Source: Prochlorococcus sp. AG-436-K22 (GTDB lineage Bacteria; Cyanobacteriota; Cyanobacteriia; PCC-6307; Cyanobiaceae). From it: a DNA stretch of 32,148 bases. The notes beneath the pieces were generated by a model that was not told where the DNA came from, ran no database searches, and was given only the letters and a program-made list of their open reading frames with translations. This document shows, piece after piece, positions 18,550 to 27,023 of this stretch. Location of the stretch: the NCBI GenBank assembly GCA_003212555.1, contig QCPK01000015.1:1-32148 (forward strand), in the 5' to 3' direction. The position numbers and the translations under genes were made by a program. Each line of letters starts with the position of its first letter. Positions within the stretch are counted from its first letter, which is position 1.

Positions 18550-19419
18550 ATGCATGAGACTGAAATAACAACAGCTCTAACTAAAAAAGGACTAGGAGAG
18601 CAAGCCTGGTGGGTCGAGCAATGGATGGAACTAATCAACTCATATCGCTATAAAAAACGCCTAGAACGTGCATGGAGTTATGCAAGAGAAGGAAATGTCA
18701 TATCAATACGCTTCGAGGGTCGAAGGGTTCATGCAAGAGTACAGGGTACAGAAGAAAAGCCATACAAAGTAAAGCTTTGGCTAGATGTTCTAGATGATGA
18801 GGATTGGGAATATGTAATTGACGCATTAGCAAAAAAAGCAAAATGGTCAGCTCAATTATTAGCTGGAGTTATGCCAAAAGACATTGAAAATGCTTTTGCA
18901 ACTACTGGGAAAAGGCTATTCCCCTTTAATCTCCAAGAAGTAAAAAGTGAATGCAGTTGCCCGGATCAAGCAAATCCGTGCAAACATATTAGTGCTATTT
19001 ATTTTTTAATGGGAGATCAATTTAAAGAAGATCCTTTTATTCTTTTCCAATTGCGTGGAAAAGATAGAACTACATTATTATCAAGTTTAGTCCACAAGAG
19101 ATTAATGTTAAGTCAAGAAAGGAAACAAGCAACTAACGAGTCTGAGAATACATCTTCTATAAGAGAAAATACCTGTCAAAATAATATGATAACCACTCCA
19201 GATCGCTGGTGGGAATATAAGAGTGCATTAGATGATGAACTGGTAGTCATCACACCTTCACAAGAAGAAACAGCTGGTCCTGCAATTGCAGGTGAATTAC
19301 CATTAGCTTCAAATCCACAATTCCCTGAATCACAAAATAATTTTATGCGAGCGTTACTCTCTTACAGTCAAGTTCAAGCCCAAAAAGCAATGTTGAGCGC
19401 AATGAAAATCAAAAACTAA
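18550..19419 (+). CDS. SWIM zinc-finger protein
   Basis: The 289-residue protein contains a SWIM motif of the form CxCx6CxH: C135, C137, C144 and H146 in the segment CSCPDQANPCKH, followed by ISAIYFLMGDQF. SWIM fingers bind zinc and mediate DNA or protein contacts, and in bacteria they are commonly found beside SNF2 ATPases. The N-terminal 120 residues (WWVEQWMELINSYRYKKRLERAW) are basic and aromatic-rich; the C-terminal 100 residues look poorly ordered apart from a last helix. The gene begins 15 bases after the helicase stop with no good ribosome site, which suggests translation tied to the helicase message. The function beyond zinc and nucleic-acid binding is not known. Confidence 0.85.
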   Translation: MHETEITTALTKKGLGEQAWWVEQWMELINSYRYKKRLERAWSYAREGNVISIRFEGRRVHARVQGTEEKPYKVKLWLDVLDDEDWEYVIDALAKKAKWSAQLLAGVMPKDIENAFATTGKRLFPFNLQEVKSECSCPDQANPCKHISAIYFLMGDQFKEDPFILFQLRGKDRTTLLSSLVHKRLMLSQERKQATNESENTSSIRENTCQNNMITTPDRWWEYKSALDDELVVITPSQEETAGPAIAGELPLASNPQFPESQNNFMRALLSYSQVQAQKAMLSAMKIKN

Positions 19420-19563
19420 ACGAAATTCAACTTATAAGATTTTCATAAATAAATTGCATCGCTAGCAAACTTAGAAACTAGACTCTAACGTTTCTGTTCT
19501 CTAGAATAACTCGCACATTCAATCGAGTACAACTTACAGTATTAATAATGATCGGTAGAACCT

Positions 19564-21336
19564 ATGGGAAACAACTCACCAACCGTCATTGAAACGTCAA
19601 CAAATAACCCTAAGCTTTCCTTACAATGCCAAAGCATAGGTCTAAATACAACTACAATTCGTTCACTGGATTGGGACCGGAGTCGCTTTGATATTGAGTT
19701 TGGTTTAAGAAATGGAACAACCTATAACAGTTTTATTATTCAAGGTGAAAAAACCGTTTTAATTGACAGCAGTCATCTGAAATTTAAAAAGATATGGTTA
19801 AAAATTTTACAAGAAAAAATTAATCCAAAAGCAATTGATTATTTAGTAGTAAGCCATACGGAACCAGATCATTCTGGGTTAATCAGTGACATCCTTGACC
19901 TAAACAACAATATTGAAATTTATGGTTCAAAAGTAGCTATACAATTTCTGCAAAACCAAGTTCATCGACCCTTCAGATCAACCGCTATAAAAACTGGTAA
20001 TGAGCTTGACTTAGGGGAAAATTCATCTAATGGAATTCACCATAAACTTCAATTTATCAGTGCTCCCAATCTCCATTGGCCAGATACTATTTTCTCATTT
20101 GATCATGGAACAAATATTCTTTATACATGTGATGCCTTTGGACTCCATTACTGTACTGATGAACTTTTTGATCTAGAACCTGATGTTATTAGTTCAGATT
20201 TCCGTTACTACTACGATTGCTTAATGGGACCAAATGCTCGCAGCGTCCTTCAAGCACTCAAACGAATTAAAAGCTTGCCAGATATTAAAACAATTGCCGT
20301 TGGTCATGGACCTTTACTGCATCACAACATAGAGCTATGGCTGAATAATTATCATGAATGGAGTCGTCAACGAAATACTACAGATGGATATGCGGCTATT
20401 TGCTATATCAGCCAATATGGTTTTTGTGATCGGCTTAGTCAAGCAATTGCTTTAGGAGCAAGTAAAGCTGAAGCTCAAATTCAACTTGTTGACATCAGAG
20501 CATCTGACACTCAAGAACTTAGTGCACTCATTGGAGAAGCAAAAGCTGTAATTTTGCCAACATGGCCAAGTCAAGCTGATACAGAACTTCAGAGTGCAAT
20601 AGGAACATTACTTGCAGCATTAAAACAAAAGCAATGGGTAGGAGTATATGAAAGTTATGGGAAAAATGATGAGCCAATCGATGTAATTGCCAATCAACTT
20701 AGAGGGCTTAGTCAAAAAGAAGCGTTTTCACCATTGAGGATTAAAAAGTCACCTGATGCCAATACATTTCAACGATTCGAAGAAGCAGGAACTGACCTCG
20801 GACAACTACTAAACCGTAAAAAGAATATTGCTACTATTAAAAGTTTTGATGGTGATCTAGTCAAAGCACTTGGACGCATTAGTGGAGGTTTATATGTCGT
20901 AACCGCAAGTCAAGGTCAAAATCAAGAGAAACGTCGAGGAGCAATGGTTGCCAGCTGGGTCAGTCAAGCTAGTTTCAGACCTCCTGGGTTAACTGTTGCA
21001 GTTGCAAAAGATCGAGCCATTGAGTCACTAATGCAAGTAGGCGATCGTTTTGTCTTAAATGTTCTAGAAGAGAATAATTACCAACAACTATTTAGACAAT
21101 TTCTTAAACGCTTTCCTCCAGGGGCAGACCGTTTTGAAGGCATATCAATAATTGACAATGTTGCACAAGGAGGACCTGTATTAATTGATGCACTTGCATA
21201 TTTAGATTGTCTAGTAAAACAAAGGCTCGAAACCACTGATCATTGGATCATCTATGCATTAGTAGAACATGGGAATATTTCCAATTCAGAGGCAAGGACT
21301 GCCGTCCATCATAGAAAAGTCGGGACCTCGTACTAA
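19564..21336 (+). CDS. flv3: flavodiiron protein, Flv3-like subunit
   Basis: The 590-residue protein has the three cyanobacterial flavodiiron modules: metallo-beta-lactamase-like di-iron domain (about 25-270), flavodoxin-like domain (about 275-425) and NAD(P)H:flavin oxidoreductase domain (about 430-590, with GAMVASWVSQASFRPPGLTVAV). The di-iron ligands are intact: H98, E100, D102 and H103 (HTEPDH), H171 (LHW), D190 (CDAFG) and H248 (GHGP). This points to the Flv3 class, which with Flv1 reduces O2 to water using electrons from the photosynthetic chain. The FMN phosphate loop is odd, S283-QYGFC-D, lacking the usual Asn-Thr. It overlaps the next gene by one base (TAATG), so the two are likely made in matched amounts. 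The Flv3 label rests on ligand pattern and order. Confidence 0.88.
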   Translation: MGNNSPTVIETSTNNPKLSLQCQSIGLNTTTIRSLDWDRSRFDIEFGLRNGTTYNSFIIQGEKTVLIDSSHLKFKKIWLKILQEKINPKAIDYLVVSHTEPDHSGLISDILDLNNNIEIYGSKVAIQFLQNQVHRPFRSTAIKTGNELDLGENSSNGIHHKLQFISAPNLHWPDTIFSFDHGTNILYTCDAFGLHYCTDELFDLEPDVISSDFRYYYDCLMGPNARSVLQALKRIKSLPDIKTIAVGHGPLLHHNIELWLNNYHEWSRQRNTTDGYAAICYISQYGFCDRLSQAIALGASKAEAQIQLVDIRASDTQELSALIGEAKAVILPTWPSQADTELQSAIGTLLAALKQKQWVGVYESYGKNDEPIDVIANQLRGLSQKEAFSPLRIKKSPDANTFQRFEEAGTDLGQLLNRKKNIATIKSFDGDLVKALGRISGGLYVVTASQGQNQEKRRGAMVASWVSQASFRPPGLTVAVAKDRAIESLMQVGDRFVLNVLEENNYQQLFRQFLKRFPPGADRFEGISIIDNVAQGGPVLIDALAYLDCLVKQRLETTDHWIIYALVEHGNISNSEARTAVHHRKVGTSY

Positions 21337-23171
21337 TGCCAAATCCTGCAATCAATCAATTGCTAGAAGAACAAACAAACAGTAAAAGCGTTATCAATTT
21401 TTCTATCGATGATGGATTTATTTCACTGAGATGTCTAAGTCCAAAGAAACTACGGTTTGAAATTGAATATTCCCTCGGGAAAGGTACAACCTCTAATTCT
21501 TTTCTTTTTTATAAAAAACAAGACTTAACAGCAGTGTTGGCTAATCCTCCAGGGTCAAATTTTGAAGAAGTATTTCTTCCAGCTTTAAACAAAGTTATCC
21601 CCAAAAATCTGAAAGAACTAATAGTCATTGTTGGTCATATCAATCCTAATCGAGTTAATCTTCTTCGAAAGCTATCTAATCAATACAATAATATAACAAT
21701 AATCTGTTCTAACCCAGGTGGCAAATTACTCAAAGAACTTTGGACTCAAATTAAGCCTACAAACGCTAACAATATAACTCTCAAACCAGACATTCCTCCA
21801 ATCCCAAAAATTAATTTAATAAAGCAAGAGACTTCTATATCTATATCTAATGGGTATGTAATCAAGTTAATCCCATCTCCAACAGCTCGTTGGCCAGGTG
21901 GACTTATAACTTTTGAAGAAAAAACAGGTTTTCTTATGAGTGACAAACTTTTTGGAGCACATATATGTAGTCAAGAATGGGAAGAAAAAAATAGGGTTAG
22001 TACAGAAGATGAGCGACGACATTACTTTGACTGTCTTATGACTCCCATGATTAGCCAAGTGAATCGTATTGTAGAAAAACTTGAATTACTGAATATCCGT
22101 ACCATTGCACCAAGTCATGGGCCCACTATTGAAACGAGTTGGCGTAGTTTATTAAATGATTACCAAAGATGGGGATGTCAACAAAGTAACGCATCTATCA
22201 ATATTGTTATGCTATTTGCCAGTGCATATGGAAACACCGCAGCGATAGCAGATACTCTAGCCAAGGGGATTAATTCAACAGGAGTCCACGTAAGAAGCCT
22301 TAATTGTGAATTTACTTCAGCAAATGAATTAGTAGCGGCTATTCGAGAAGCAGATGCCTATCTCATTGGCTCTCCAACTCTTGGTGGACACGCACCCACC
22401 CCTATTGTTTCAGCTCTTGGGACTCTTCTTTCTGAAGGAGACAGGAAAAAGAAAGTAGGTATATTTGGTAGTTATGGATGGAGTGGAGAAGCTTTAGATC
22501 TATTAGAAAGTAAATTACTTGACGGGGGCTTTGAATTTGGTTTTAATCCAATCAAAATTAAATTCAGTCCGAATGCAGAAATACTAAAAACGATAGAAGA
22601 AACAGGAACAAAATTTGGTCGGAAACTAATTTCAGAAGAAAGAAGACAGCAACGTCGACTAAGTGGGGGAATTAATATAAACAAAAGTGATCCTTCATTA
22701 TTAGCACTTGGAAAAATTGTTGGATCCTTATCTGTTTTAACAGCTCAAAAAAATGAAGAAGAAAGCAACATTAACAGTGCAATGGTTGCAAGCTGGATTA
22801 GTCAAGCCAGTTTCTCTCCTCCAGGAATCACAATTGCTGTAGCTAAAGATAGAGCTGTAGAGTCTCTCCTTCATAATGACGACCTTTTTGCCCTCAATAT
22901 TCTTAATGAGGATAATCACCACAAATTACTCAAACAGTTTCTCCAGCCTTTTCCCCCAGGAACAAATCGTTTGTCAGGTCTTAATCTCTTAAGGAGTCCA
23001 AGAAATCAACCCATTCTGCCAGAGGCTTTGGCCTGGATAGAATGTTGTGTCAAGCAACGTATGGAATGTGGAGACCATTGGTTAATTTATGCAGAAGTTC
23101 TGCATGGCAAGGTCCTAGATCAAAATGGAGTGACAGCTGTTCATCATCGTCGTACTGGAGCAAATTATTAA
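21336..23171 (+). CDS. flv1: flavodiiron protein, Flv1-like subunit with degenerate di-iron site
   Basis: This 611-residue partner has the same three domains as the preceding gene and resembles it along its length (for example MVASWISQASFSPPGITIAV). The di-iron site is altered: where the partner has H-E-D-H it has H101, N103, N105 and R106 (GHINPNR), and the later histidine is R185 (ARWPGG). D203 and H261 remain. This loss fits the Flv1/Flv2 class, whose members act only with Flv3/Flv4-type partners. In contrast, its flavodoxin loop is canonical (S296-AYGN-T301). Start ATG at 21336 shares a base with the upstream stop, typical of translational coupling. The flavin reductase-like domain at the C-terminus (about 455-611) should let the complex take electrons from NADPH or ferredoxin. 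Confidence 0.88.
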   Translation: MPNPAINQLLEEQTNSKSVINFSIDDGFISLRCLSPKKLRFEIEYSLGKGTTSNSFLFYKKQDLTAVLANPPGSNFEEVFLPALNKVIPKNLKELIVIVGHINPNRVNLLRKLSNQYNNITIICSNPGGKLLKELWTQIKPTNANNITLKPDIPPIPKINLIKQETSISISNGYVIKLIPSPTARWPGGLITFEEKTGFLMSDKLFGAHICSQEWEEKNRVSTEDERRHYFDCLMTPMISQVNRIVEKLELLNIRTIAPSHGPTIETSWRSLLNDYQRWGCQQSNASINIVMLFASAYGNTAAIADTLAKGINSTGVHVRSLNCEFTSANELVAAIREADAYLIGSPTLGGHAPTPIVSALGTLLSEGDRKKKVGIFGSYGWSGEALDLLESKLLDGGFEFGFNPIKIKFSPNAEILKTIEETGTKFGRKLISEERRQQRRLSGGININKSDPSLLALGKIVGSLSVLTAQKNEEESNINSAMVASWISQASFSPPGITIAVAKDRAVESLLHNDDLFALNILNEDNHHKLLKQFLQPFPPGTNRLSGLNLLRSPRNQPILPEALAWIECCVKQRMECGDHWLIYAEVLHGKVLDQNGVTAVHHRRTGANY

Positions 23172-23219
23172 TCAAAAATTCTGGTAGACCTAATAAAAGA
23201 ACACATGTAAATTATTCAT

Positions 23220-23744
23220 ATGAATACCAATAAAAATTTACTAGTTATAGCAGCTAGTGATGGGGAAAATCTAAAGCTTGCAAATCGATTTGTATCTTTA
23301 GGAAAAAAGATGGGAACAAACCCTGAATTGCTAGATCTGACTAGCCTAGATCTTCCACTATTTAGTCCAAAAAAGCATGCTGAGTTAGGAATTCCATCCA
23401 CAATAAAGAGTCTTCATTCTCAAATGGTGTCGAACACCTACTGGGTTATTTGTGCACCTGAATATAATGGTTCAATCCCACCTGTGTTAACAAGCGCAAT
23501 TGCATGGCTCTCAGTACAAGAGTCAGATTTTCGTAGCTTATTCAATGGAAGGCCGATTGCAATGGCAAGTGTATCTGGAGGAGGCTGCATGGAACTGCTT
23601 CTATCAATGCGAATACAATTCACGCATCTTGGTGCACAAGTAGTCGGTCGGCAATTAGCTAGTAATAGCAAAAACCCCGCTCAAGATTCATCCATCAACG
23701 ACATACTAAATAGATTGCTTCAAATGAAAGCATTAACCCTATAA
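23220..23744 (+). CDS. NADPH-dependent FMN reductase family protein
   Basis: The 174-residue protein is a flavodoxin-like fold reductase: the N-terminal strand LLVIAASDGENLKLANRF forms a phosphate-binding loop, and the FMN-ring motif is APEYNGSIPPVLTSAIAWL at about 80-98, typical of the SsuE/ChrR/azoreductase-like group. GRPIAMASVSGGGCMELLL holds the next strand and loop. The usual loop has more Ser/Arg residues (GSxRxxS); here it is ASDGENLK, a variant. Such enzymes reduce FMN, quinones or dyes with NADPH. It begins 48 bases after flv1 on the same strand and may be cotranscribed, so supply of reduced flavin or quinone to the same redox context is possible but only inferred. No ribosome site is seen upstream of the ATG. 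Confidence 0.82.
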   Translation: MNTNKNLLVIAASDGENLKLANRFVSLGKKMGTNPELLDLTSLDLPLFSPKKHAELGIPSTIKSLHSQMVSNTYWVICAPEYNGSIPPVLTSAIAWLSVQESDFRSLFNGRPIAMASVSGGGCMELLLSMRIQFTHLGAQVVGRQLASNSKNPAQDSSINDILNRLLQMKALTL

Positions 23745-23775
23745 GTCATTAAAAAATTAAACCTATATATAGGGT
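23736..23775. repeat. inverted repeat spanning the reductase stop codon
   Basis: ACCCTATA (23736-23743) pairs with TATAGGGT (23768-23775) across a 24-base spacer. It begins in the last codons of the reductase gene. No T-run follows, so an intrinsic terminator is only a weak possibility. Confidence 0.25.
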
Positions 23776-23904
23776 CTCTAAAAAATCTACAGAAAAAATA
23801 ATTATCTTCTTCACAACGATAAATTCATTATAAAGCTTATCTATAACTAACATTAACTCATCACATCATCACCTTAAGATCTCTTTTTTTCCGTTGATAG
23901 AAAT

Positions 23905-23931
23905 TTGTCTATTGCTTTAGTACACTATATA
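23905..23931 (+). promoter_or_regulatory. candidate promoter of the 77-residue gene
   Basis: TTGTCT (23905-23910) and TATATA (23926-23931) are 15 bases apart, about 20 bases before the ATG at 23951. The spacing is short and the match moderate. The 206-base gap after the reductase gene supports a separate transcript. Confidence 0.3.
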
Positions 23932-23950
23932 TGTGGTTTGAAATGTAGGA

Positions 23951-24184
23951 ATGGCTAACCTACCCATCCCTAATCAAATGGGTTCTTTCTTTGAAGAAAA
24001 TTCAATCTTTCATTACAAAGGTTTTCTTCTAATAGAACAGCACAACAAGAGTTGGTTAATTAGGCCAGAAAACAGCCCCTTACTCCTATTACCTTTTAGA
24101 ACAGATATTTGTTCTTTAGTTGAAGCTAAACAATTATTAGACGATCGACTTTCTGAAAAATCAACAATTCCAGAAGCTGCTTAG
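23951..24184 (+). CDS. small unknown protein, 77 residues
   Basis: I do not recognise this protein. It has MANLPIPNQMGSFFEENS, then a beta-like stretch IFHYKGFLLIEQHNKSWLI and a proline-leucine segment ENSPLLLLPFRT, and ends in a charged helix VEAKQLLDDRLSEKS. No signal peptide, membrane span or metal motif is evident; it looks like a small soluble beta-alpha fold. A purine-rich GTAGGA directly precedes the ATG, a very short spacing for a ribosome site. It stands alone between the flavin gene group and the convergent PBP2 gene (21 bases between stops). Amino-acid composition and codon use look coding, and I believe similar short proteins occur in marine picocyanobacteria, but that is from memory only. 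Confidence 0.65.
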   Translation: MANLPIPNQMGSFFEENSIFHYKGFLLIEQHNKSWLIRPENSPLLLLPFRTDICSLVEAKQLLDDRLSEKSTIPEAA

Positions 24185-24205
24185 TAAATTATAAAAGAGT
24201 AAGAA

Positions 24206-25996
24206 TTATTCTAGAGACTGATTGTGCCAAACCTTTAAAATTTGCTGAGCCATCGGCAATGCATGAACTGATCCTCCACCAGGTGTATTTTGAGCAAAAG
24301 CAACCACTACTATCTCACTTGATTCATAAGGTGCAAAGCAAGCAAACCAAGCGTGATCAGAGCCACCCGTACTATCTTCCGCTGTTCCAGTTTTACCAGC
24401 AGCTGGAGGTAAAGTAGGTAAATTCCTTTTCAGATCTCTACCTGTACCTGAATCAACTACTTTCTTTAATCCTCTCCTAATTGTCTCTAATGTACTAGGT
24501 TTAATATCCACTTTTCTTCTATATTTTGACGAGAGCCAATCAATACCTCCATCGACAAAATGAGGAGTAATTAAATATCCACCATTTGCAAAAACAGAAT
24601 AAGCCCGTGCTAATTGTAAAGGTGTCACTTGAACTACAGCCTGACCAATCGATGCACTAGCAATATCTTCTGGTATCCAAGGTGTTGTTCCAGGTTTACC
24701 CCATCCTCTTCCGGCAGAAGCCCACTCTTTATTGCCTACAAAACCTCTACTTTCCTCAAGTGAGGTCTCTACTCCTGTTTGATTATTAAAGCCAAGTTTA
24801 ATTGCAGAATCATACAATTGTTCAATGCCAACTGCCGCTCCAATCTGATAAAAAAAAGTATTACTAGAAACTCTAAAAGCATCCTCAAAACCAATCTCAC
24901 CCCAACCTTTTCGATTATGTTCTGGGAAACAATGAGATCCATACTTAATACAAGAGGCCGTTTTTAAACGAACATTTGGTTTAAATTTTCCACTCTCCAT
25001 CCCAGCCATCCCAGTAACGATTTTCCAGGTACTTCCTGGATCATATGCATTCAAAGCTCTACTTAATAACGGTCTCTTTGATGACAAAAATATTTCCTCA
25101 AATTCTTTTTGAGTTCTTATTGATTTTGTAAAAAAATTAGGATCATAGCCAGGTCGACTAGCCATTGCTTTAATAGCCCCTGTATTTGGTTCTAAAACAA
25201 CTATTGCTCCAGCAGACTTACCCTCAAGTGCTTTTTCTGCAGCCTTTTGTAAATGAAAATCCAAAGTTAATTGTAAATCATTTCCAGAAAGTGGAGGTTG
25301 GTAACCAATACTACGTTGGATATTTCCAGCTGCATCAACTTCTAACATTTCTCCTCCCCATTTACCCCGTAAATGTCTTTCAAATACTGCTTCTAATCCA
25401 CTTCTTCCGATCACATCTTTTATTTTATAACCTTGTCTAGAAAGATTTTTAAACTCGTCAAATGTAATTAATTGGGTATAGCCAAGAACGTGCGAGGCAA
25501 AATTACCATTAGGGTAATAGCGAATAAGTTCAGTACTTACTTCAAATCCTGGGAAGATTGATTCATGTTCACTAAAGTGCAATACTTGTGTATTAGTTAA
25601 GCTAGTTAATAATACAATACTAAAGTCATTATTTAAAACCCCTTTCTGATAAGATAAATTCAGAGTATCTGGATTAACTTTTAGTAAGATTGCAAGCCTT
25701 TTTATCAGGCCTGGTAATTCTTTCTTTCGTATTAAATGAGGTTGTACAATTAAATTATATCTTAATTTGTTATCAGCTAATAACTTACCATTTTCAGTTA
25801 TAATTTTACCCCTAATAGGGGGATTAGCTACTAAGCGAATACGATTTTCCTCAGAAAGAGTTCTATAGAATGAACCTTTAATAATTTGCAGCCAAAATAA
25901 TCTAGAAATGATAGATGAAAAAAATATAAGAACGATTAAAGATAATATATTAACTTGATTTGATGAAATTTTATCGTGTCTATTCCTATTAATCAC
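24206..25996 (-). CDS. mrdA: penicillin-binding protein 2, peptidoglycan transpeptidase
   Basis: The 596-residue protein is a class B PBP: one N-terminal membrane anchor (about 14-38, VNILSLIVLIFFSSIISRLF), a pedestal/dimerisation region and a C-terminal transpeptidase. The active-site motifs are all present: S322-TWK325, S377-S-N379 and K535-TG537, and the serine is the acyl-enzyme residue that beta-lactams attack. DNKLRYNL and DVIGRSGLEAVFERHLRGKWGG match the PBP2 (elongation) subfamily rather than FtsI. It would cross-link side-wall peptidoglycan in the periplasm, normally together with RodA. The start is GTG at 25994-25996, giving MINRNRHDK just before the anchor; no in-frame ATG is near. 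Two unknown genes lie directly upstream on the same strand, the nearest 39 bases away. Confidence 0.92.
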   Translation of the reverse strand: MINRNRHDKISSNQVNILSLIVLIFFSSIISRLFWLQIIKGSFYRTLSEENRIRLVANPPIRGKIITENGKLLADNKLRYNLIVQPHLIRKKELPGLIKRLAILLKVNPDTLNLSYQKGVLNNDFSIVLLTSLTNTQVLHFSEHESIFPGFEVSTELIRYYPNGNFASHVLGYTQLITFDEFKNLSRQGYKIKDVIGRSGLEAVFERHLRGKWGGEMLEVDAAGNIQRSIGYQPPLSGNDLQLTLDFHLQKAAEKALEGKSAGAIVVLEPNTGAIKAMASRPGYDPNFFTKSIRTQKEFEEIFLSSKRPLLSRALNAYDPGSTWKIVTGMAGMESGKFKPNVRLKTASCIKYGSHCFPEHNRKGWGEIGFEDAFRVSSNTFFYQIGAAVGIEQLYDSAIKLGFNNQTGVETSLEESRGFVGNKEWASAGRGWGKPGTTPWIPEDIASASIGQAVVQVTPLQLARAYSVFANGGYLITPHFVDGGIDWLSSKYRRKVDIKPSTLETIRRGLKKVVDSGTGRDLKRNLPTLPPAAGKTGTAEDSTGGSDHAWFACFAPYESSEIVVVAFAQNTPGGGSVHALPMAQQILKVWHNQSLE

Positions 25997-26035
25997 TTTA
26001 TATAATAAGAAAATAAGCTAGTGGCTTTGTGTAAA

Positions 26036-26395
26036 TCAATCATCTAAATATATCTTTAATTCGTTCATCCTAGATTCTATTCTATTTAGGATAATAACCA
26101 ACTCAGGATCACTAAAAGTTGCCTTACTATTATTAGCTTTAGGCTTTACTGATACTTCAACTTCTATAACAGGATTTCCTAAGCCTGGAATAACTCGATC
26201 AAGTTGCATTCTTACTAATTGCGCATCTTCTCTGCCTTCTTCTTTTAAGATTCCAATAGAAGTATCTGCGGACATTAGTCCATCGAGTATTTTACCTACA
26301 TTTTCTTTTTTAGCTCGATTAACAATTGCAATCCCTACAGGTAGTGCAGTCTCCATCAAAGCAATATGCCAGATTGAAAATAGATTTTGAGCCAT
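26036..26395 (-). CDS. unknown 119-residue protein upstream of PBP2
   Basis: I do not recognise a family. The first 30 residues are hydrophobic and helical (SIWHIALMETALPVGIAIV), the middle (VNRAKKENVGKILDGLMSADTSIGILKEEGREDAQLVRMQLDR in parts) is charged, and the C-terminus is an acidic helix (PELVIILNRIESRMNELKIYLDD) that could pair in a coiled coil. IPGLGNPVIEVEVSV looks like a beta hairpin. ATG at 26393-26395 was chosen; Met14 would shorten it. It lies 10 bases after the gene at 26406-27023 and 39 bases before PBP2, so a three-gene transcript is likely. The composition is ordinary for this chromosome. A cell-wall role is only suggested by position. Confidence 0.75.
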   Translation of the reverse strand: MAQNLFSIWHIALMETALPVGIAIVNRAKKENVGKILDGLMSADTSIGILKEEGREDAQLVRMQLDRVIPGLGNPVIEVEVSVKPKANNSKATFSDPELVIILNRIESRMNELKIYLDD

Positions 26396-26405
26396 GAAAC
26401 CTAGA

Positions 26406-27023
26406 TTAATTCATTTGAGTAGCATTTGTAGAGGAGAAATATGGCGTGCAACTATTACTAGAAAAACCTAATGACCAACCGCCAAAAATAGCCAAAGAGC
26501 ATACTGCTACAAATGGGATAAGAGCTTTTTGTGTGGTCTCCAAAGATAGCCATTCTTTCCATTCACGAAAAAAACGCTCCCTAGCAAAACGTTGCTTTTC
26601 TTGCACCTCAAGATTCCATCGCTTTCTAAAAGACTTTGCCACCCACCTCTCAAAAGCACGCTTTTTTGTGACAGCCATTTTACGTTCTATCTCAAGTAAC
26701 TGACCAGCATTTAAATCAGGATGGAAAGTACTTATCAACTCAAGACTTTTTAAAAACATTTCTATAGATGCATCTTTAATGTTCCGTTCATCTTCTTCTA
26801 AATAATTCCAATCAATTTCTGGATAAAAACGGGTACGATTCTGAGCAATTTGCTCTTCACTAATCTGACCGGGCTCTCTTAACCATCTATCCATATTGCT
26901 ATCTAATCTACGCCAATAAAGAAAAGGATTAAGAAAAATTGTTTTTCCTGATATTTTGATGCTGTCATACTGAAGTCTACGATCAACACCTAATTCAGAC
27001 TGATTAGCGACTGTCAATGCCAT
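26406..27023 (-). CDS. unknown 205-residue protein with C-terminal membrane segment
   Basis: No family is recognised. The N-terminal 90 residues are rich in aromatic and charged residues (FLNPFLYWRRLDSNMDRWLREPG, then RFYPEIDWNYLEEDER); a long basic helix follows (about 110-160, with ERKMAVTKKRAFERWVAKSF and EKQRFARERFFREWKEW), and one hydrophobic span is near 168-188 (ALIPFVAVCSLAIFGGWSLGF), leaving a short polar tail. This suggests a cytoplasmic protein tail-anchored in the membrane. ATG at 27023 gives MALTVANQSELG. The two following genes (119-residue protein, PBP2) are closely spaced on the same strand. I infer conservation in cyanobacteria from memory of gene order, not from a search. 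Confidence 0.75.
   Translation of the reverse strand: MALTVANQSELGVDRRLQYDSIKISGKTIFLNPFLYWRRLDSNMDRWLREPGQISEEQIAQNRTRFYPEIDWNYLEEDERNIKDASIEMFLKSLELISTFHPDLNAGQLLEIERKMAVTKKRAFERWVAKSFRKRWNLEVQEKQRFARERFFREWKEWLSLETTQKALIPFVAVCSLAIFGGWSLGFSSNSCTPYFSSTNATQMN

Noticed and set aside
21746-22922. Several antisense frames of 60-70 codons within the second flavodiiron gene
   Set aside because: They show no recognisable motif and lie opposite conserved flavodiiron and flavodoxin sequence.
21336-23171. Second flavodiiron gene as a pseudogene because its iron ligands are lost
   Set aside because: The frame is intact over 611 residues, all three domains are present, and loss of these ligands is characteristic of the Flv1 class.
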